Under the pieces are notes generated by a model. That model was not told the origin of the DNA. It saw only the letters and a list, made by a program, of their open reading frames with translations, and did not search any database. DNA of 17,185 bases from a bacterium (GTDB taxonomy: Bacteria > RUG730 > JAAEPJ01), in NCBI GenBank assembly GCA_024222485.1, contig JAAEPJ010000238.1:1-17185 (forward strand), written 5' to 3'. Positions 13,975 to 17,185 of this stretch are shown here, piece after piece; within the stretch, counting starts at the first letter, position 1; the number at the start of each line of letters is the position of its first letter. A program made the translations under genes and the position numbers.

Positions 13975-16155
13975 ATGTTAGATTTTAAGAATAAATTAAA
14001 CACGGAACAATATGAGGCAATGGCTTGTACTAATGGTTCGATTTTGATTCTAGCTGGGGCAGGTTCTGGTAAAACACGCGTAATTATTTATCGTGTGGCA
14101 CATCTTTTGCAGCAGGGTGTTTCACCATTTAATATTCTAGCCGTTACTTTTACCAATAAAGCGGCAGGGGAAATGAAAGAACGGATTTATAATTTAGCGG
14201 GTGAAGCTGCGGGCAACATTTTTGTTTCAACATTTCACGCAATGTGTGCACAGCTTTTGCGTTCTGAAGCTATCAATATTGGTTTAAATTCTAATTTTAG
14301 TATTTGTGATTTTCAGGATCAAAAGAATATTGCTAAGCAATGTATTGAAAAGCTTGGGTATGATGATAAAAAATTTGTGCCACAAGTTGTATCTGCCATT
14401 ATTTCGCGTGCGAAAGATGATATGAAAGGTGTGCGTGAGTTTCGGGAAGAGGCTTTGGCAAAGGGGTTGCCATTTTTTACAGGAGTAGCAGATATTTATG
14501 AATTATATCAGAAAACTTTGATTGAGAGCCAGAATCTTGATTTTGGAGATCTTATTTTTAAAACAGTAGAGATGTTTGAAACGAATAAAGAAATTTTGGA
14601 TAAATATCAAGAGCGATTTCAATATATCATGGTTGATGAGTTTCAAGATACTAATGAATCACAATATCGATTGATTAAATTTTTATCTGGTAAATACAAA
14701 AATATTTGTGTCGTTGGTGATGATGATCAGTCAATTTATTCTTGGCGTGGGGCGAATATTAATAATATTTTGAATTTTGAAAAAGATTATAAAGACACTA
14801 AAGTTGTTAAGCTTGAGCAGAATTATCGTTCGACCAAAAATATTTTAAAAGTTGCGGATAAGCTGGTTAAAAAAAATGTACAACGAAAAGATAAGACTAT
14901 GTGGACAGAAAATGAAGAAGGCGAAAAGATAAAACATTTACAGGTTTATAATGAACATGAGGAGGCTGAGCGGATTGCAGATGAGATTAATTCTTTAGTT
15001 CATCAAGGAGCTTCTTTAAATGATTTTGCTATTTTTTACCGCACTAATGCCCAATCGCGTGTTTTTGAAGAAATTTTTAGAAAATATGGAATTTCTTATA
15101 TTTTGGTGGGAAGTATTAAGTTTTATGATAGAAAAGAGATCAAGGATATTTTGGCATACTTGAAAGTACTGATGAACCCTAGCGACACAATTAACTTGAA
15201 ACGTATTATTAATGTTCCTACTCGAGGGATTGGTCAGACATCTCTTGATTTGATTGAGAGTTTGCGTCATGAGGGAGATTCGTTCTTTGATATTTTGACT
15301 AACATTGCGATGGATGCTTACCCTCCGAATATTGTCTCGCAGCGACTTGCTAAAAATATTAAGTCTTTTCATGCGATTTTAATACATTTAATAGATAATA
15401 TGAATACATACACGACTAAAGAAATCATTGCCTATGTTTTAAGTGAGTCAGGATATATGGAATGGCTTTATGAGGATACAAGTATCTATCGTGATTCTCG
15501 GATTGAGAATGTTAAGGAATTGGTTTCTGCTGCAGGTGATTTTGAAGAGGATTTTGGTGATGTGACTTTAGAGGGTTTTTTGCAGCATACAGCGTTAGTA
15601 AGTGATGTTGATAAACTTGATAAGGAGACTCCAAGGGTAACTTTAATGACGCTTCATTTAGCGAAAGGTCTAGAGTTTCCTATTGTTTTTATGACTGGGA
15701 TGGAGGAGGGGTTATTTCCAAGTGCTAAGGTAGACTATGATAAAAAAGAGTTAGAAGAAGAACGTAGGCTCTGTTTTGTTGGGATGACGCGTGCGATGGA
15801 AAAACTTTATTGCCTTTCTGCAAACCAAAGGCGCGTTTATGGTCAGACTAAGCTGTATCTTCCATCACGATTTTTAAAAGAAGCTGGAGTTTTGGAGCAG
15901 GAAGAAGAGCGTGACTGCAATCCATATGCGAAGTTTGATGATTTTATGAATAAGGTTGAAACCTTGAAACCAGATTGTTCCCCAGATATGTTAGATAGTT
16001 TTGCGAAAGGAAATAGAGTTTCCCATCCAAACTTTGGTTTAGGGAGGGTTATAAATATCTCCGGAAGTGGCGATCGTAAGACTGTAATTGTGAGGTTTAA
16101 CTCTGGGGCAGAGAAACGACTTCTTCTTAAATATGCAAAGCTTGAGCGTGTTTAA
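13975..16155 (+). CDS. pcrA: UvrD/PcrA-type superfamily 1A DNA helicase
   Basis: ATP-dependent 3'-5' helicase for nucleotide-excision and mismatch repair and for clearing blocked forks. The 726-residue length is standard. In order: Q motif LNTEQYEAM (8-16), Walker A LAGAGSGKTR (26-35), motif Ia AVTFTNKAAGEMKER, TFHAM, Walker B VDEFQDTN (220-227), motif III VGDDDQSIYSWRGA, motif IV LEQNYRST, the 2B region, motif V VTLMTLHLAKGLEFPIVFM and motif VI ERRLCFVGMTRAMEKLY. The last 50 residues (GNRVSHPNFGLGRVI through KRLLLKYAKLERV) are the Tudor-like C-terminal domain that in PcrA and UvrD contacts RNA polymerase. No RecB-like nuclease domain is present. Choice between pcrA and uvrD names is conventional. 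The start is set by AAGGAA within a duplicated leader unit. Confidence 0.95.
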   Translation: MLDFKNKLNTEQYEAMACTNGSILILAGAGSGKTRVIIYRVAHLLQQGVSPFNILAVTFTNKAAGEMKERIYNLAGEAAGNIFVSTFHAMCAQLLRSEAINIGLNSNFSICDFQDQKNIAKQCIEKLGYDDKKFVPQVVSAIISRAKDDMKGVREFREEALAKGLPFFTGVADIYELYQKTLIESQNLDFGDLIFKTVEMFETNKEILDKYQERFQYIMVDEFQDTNESQYRLIKFLSGKYKNICVVGDDDQSIYSWRGANINNILNFEKDYKDTKVVKLEQNYRSTKNILKVADKLVKKNVQRKDKTMWTENEEGEKIKHLQVYNEHEEAERIADEINSLVHQGASLNDFAIFYRTNAQSRVFEEIFRKYGISYILVGSIKFYDRKEIKDILAYLKVLMNPSDTINLKRIINVPTRGIGQTSLDLIESLRHEGDSFFDILTNIAMDAYPPNIVSQRLAKNIKSFHAILIHLIDNMNTYTTKEIIAYVLSESGYMEWLYEDTSIYRDSRIENVKELVSAAGDFEEDFGDVTLEGFLQHTALVSDVDKLDKETPRVTLMTLHLAKGLEFPIVFMTGMEEGLFPSAKVDYDKKELEEERRLCFVGMTRAMEKLYCLSANQRRVYGQTKLYLPSRFLKEAGVLEQEEERDCNPYAKFDDFMNKVETLKPDCSPDMLDSFAKGNRVSHPNFGLGRVINISGSGDRKTVIVRFNSGAEKRLLLKYAKLERV

Positions 16156-16215
16156 ATAGGAATTTGGATTGTTTTTTTATTGCCAATAATGAATATTAGT
16201 AGTTTTAATGTTACT

Positions 16216-16240
16216 TTATTTAAAAAGTTTTTTTAAATAA
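16216..16240. terminator. AT-only hairpin between convergent genes, possible bidirectional terminator
   Basis: TTATTTAAAAA (16216-16226) pairs perfectly with TTTTTAAATAA (16230-16240) across a 3-base loop. T-rich stretches on both strands could give termination for the helicase and zupT transcripts. The stem has no G-C pair, and it overlaps the zupT stop codon (16233-16235), so its strength is doubtful. Confidence 0.35.
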
Positions 16241-17052
16241 ATAACAGTAAGCTAAGTGCCATAATAGCCATTCCGGCAATAAAACCGTAAATACAATAAT
16301 GATGTTCTCCATATTCTTCAGCTGAAGGAATTAATTCATCAATAGAAATAAAGACCATAATTCCGGTAACAGCAGCAAATAAGATGCCAAATACAGTGTC
16401 GTTAAAAAATGGTTTGAATAGAATATATCCAAAAAGAGCACCTACAGGTTCTGCAAGTCCTGAAAGAAATGAATAGATAAACGCTTTCTTTCTATTGCCA
16501 GTTGCGTAATAAATTGGAACTGCAACAGAAATGCCTTCTGGGATATTATGAACAGCAATCGCAAAGGCAATCATAACTTCTAATTTAAGGTTTTCTAATG
16601 CACTCATAAATGTAGCAAGACCTTCGGAAAAATTATGGATTGCAATAGCTAAAGCGACGAATACACCTGTTCGATGTAAAGAGTTTTTGTATTTAGGAGA
16701 TTCTATGCAAAGAATTTCTTTAGCATGCTGGATTTCATGCGGGTTATCACAATTAGGAATTAATTTATCGATGATAGCTATAACTACTATGCCAAGAAAA
16801 AATGCTCCAACAGTTGTCTATGCTCCGACCCTATGTCCTAGAACACGCGTAAGGCTTAATTGTGCTTTGGGAAATATTTCAATTAATGAGACATAAATCA
16901 TAACTCCAGCAGAGAAGCCAAGTGCTCCAGATAAGAATCTTTTATTAAGGTCTTTAACAAAAAATGCAAATGCACTGCCAATTCCTGTTGATAAACCAGC
17001 AAAGATTGTTAGTCCAAAGGCAATTAAAATTTGTTGTGTTGTAATATTATAC
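16233..17052 (-). pseudogene. zupT: ZupT-type ZIP metal transporter, disrupted
   Basis: Reading the minus strand from 17052 gives a nearly full ZupT (about 270 codons): ILIAFGLTIFAGLSTGIGSA, FSAGVMIYVSLIEIFPKA, IIDKLIP, NPHEIQ, then the metal-binding helices FVALAIAIHNFSEGLATF and AIAVHNIPEGISVAVPIYYA, ending GIMVFISIDELIP and a final helix. ZupT imports Zn2+, Fe2+ and other divalent cations. Two lesions are visible. A TAG (16818-16820) lies in frame right before TTVGAFFLG, where homologues often have Trp, so one TGG-to-TAG change would explain it. The start codon is missing because an IS3-type end begins at 17053. HNFSEG also departs from the usual HNFPEG. The longest intact piece starts at an internal ATG (16607) and keeps only the C-terminal half. 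Frames otherwise agree, so decay looks recent. Confidence 0.88.
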
Positions 17053-17185
17053 TGTACCCCATTAAGAAATTTATAAAAAGTGAGAATATTAATATAATAA
17101 AATCACTTAAATTAATGGAGGTCCTTTTAAAAAAATGAAAAATAATTACTCCTCTCAAGACAAATTTAATATTGTGCTAGAAGCA
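17053..17185 (+). mobile_element. Left end of a second IS3-family insertion sequence (runs off window)
   Basis: TGTACCCC at 17053-17060 equals the last eight bases of the IS end at 127-134 in inverted sense, and an IS3-type OrfA begins 75 bases further on. The boundary coincides with the point where the zupT reading frame loses its expected start, so the element most likely inserted there. Beyond the eight terminal bases the two ends share only scattered matches, as left and right repeats of one IS3 element often do. Orientation is the same as in the copy at the left edge. Confidence 0.68.
17135..17185 (+). CDS. IS3-family transposase OrfA, N-terminal fragment
   Basis: The last 51 bases encode MKNNYSSQDKFNIVLEA, open to the window end. 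It fits the start of the helix-turn-helix OrfA proteins of IS3-family elements (a basic start, then YSxExKxxVVLEA). GGAGG at 17117-17121 precedes the ATG by 13 bases. OrfA binds the terminal repeats and regulates or contributes to transposition through an OrfAB frameshift product. Only 17 residues are visible, so the call leans on the IS terminus just upstream. Confidence 0.7.
   Translation, partial: MKNNYSSQDKFNIVLEA

Noticed and set aside
16818-16820. In-frame TAG in zupT read as recoding (amber suppression)
   Set aside because: TAG terminates other intact genes here (at 1991, 8645 and 10158), no recoding element is visible, and the gene also lacks its start. A nonsense mutation is simpler.
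16687-16896. Plus-strand frame of 69 codons opposite zupT
   Set aside because: The minus strand encodes clear ZupT motifs through the same bases, so this is an antisense shadow that stays open where zupT has its TAG.
1-17185. Composite transposon carrying the whole segment
   Set aside because: The content is housekeeping genes with conserved local order, not cargo. Two scattered IS copies explain the edges better.
1-17185. CRISPR array, tRNA/rRNA genes, toxin-antitoxin or other defence genes
   Set aside because: No regularly spaced repeats, cloverleaf or rRNA-like sequence, or recognisable defence domains were seen on either strand.

Overview
The window looks like an AT-rich chromosomal segment of a diderm (LPS-bearing) bacterium. 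The diderm call rests on two adjacent LptF/LptG-type permeases and on two proteins with Sec signal peptides. TAG, TAA and TGA all act as stops, so the standard code applies. I cannot name the lineage from the sequence. The fused B12-binding radical SAM/DUF2344 protein next to an RNase E/G is a pairing known from several deep-branching phyla and from Firmicutes.

Layout. At 1-134 is the right end of an IS3-family insertion sequence: the transposase C-terminus plus the terminal inverted repeat. A gene-poor stretch follows, with an intrinsic terminator and an orphan ORF. At 567-1991 is a secreted protein made of three DUF4402-like repeats. Positions 2018-5708 hold a minus-strand cluster transcribed folK, lptF, lptG, panB, which covers folate precursor synthesis, LPS export and pantothenate synthesis. 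After about 0.5 kb without a convincing gene, a long plus-strand run covers roughly 6250-16155: radical SAM/DUF2344 fusion, RNase G/E, an M48 (Ste24-like) membrane protease, a DusB-type tRNA-dihydrouridine synthase, an acetolactate decarboxylase with a signal peptide, RecO and a PcrA/UvrD helicase. Converging on it is a ZupT-type metal transporter gene broken by an in-frame amber codon. Its 5' end is cut by the left end of a second IS3-family element, whose OrfA starts at 17135 and runs off the window.

How it fits together. Most of the window is housekeeping: RNA processing and modification, DNA repair, cofactor synthesis and envelope biogenesis. The accessory signals lie at the edges (two IS3-family ends in the same orientation, a decaying zupT, a possible gene remnant near 330-527), plus a repeat-built secreted protein and an apparently exported acetolactate decarboxylase. 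I found no CRISPR array, tRNA, rRNA, phage or defence system, and no clearly new multi-gene system. The observations most worth checking are the IS-flanked arrangement with the broken zupT, the structured leader in front of the RNase G/E gene, and the exported acetolactate decarboxylase.
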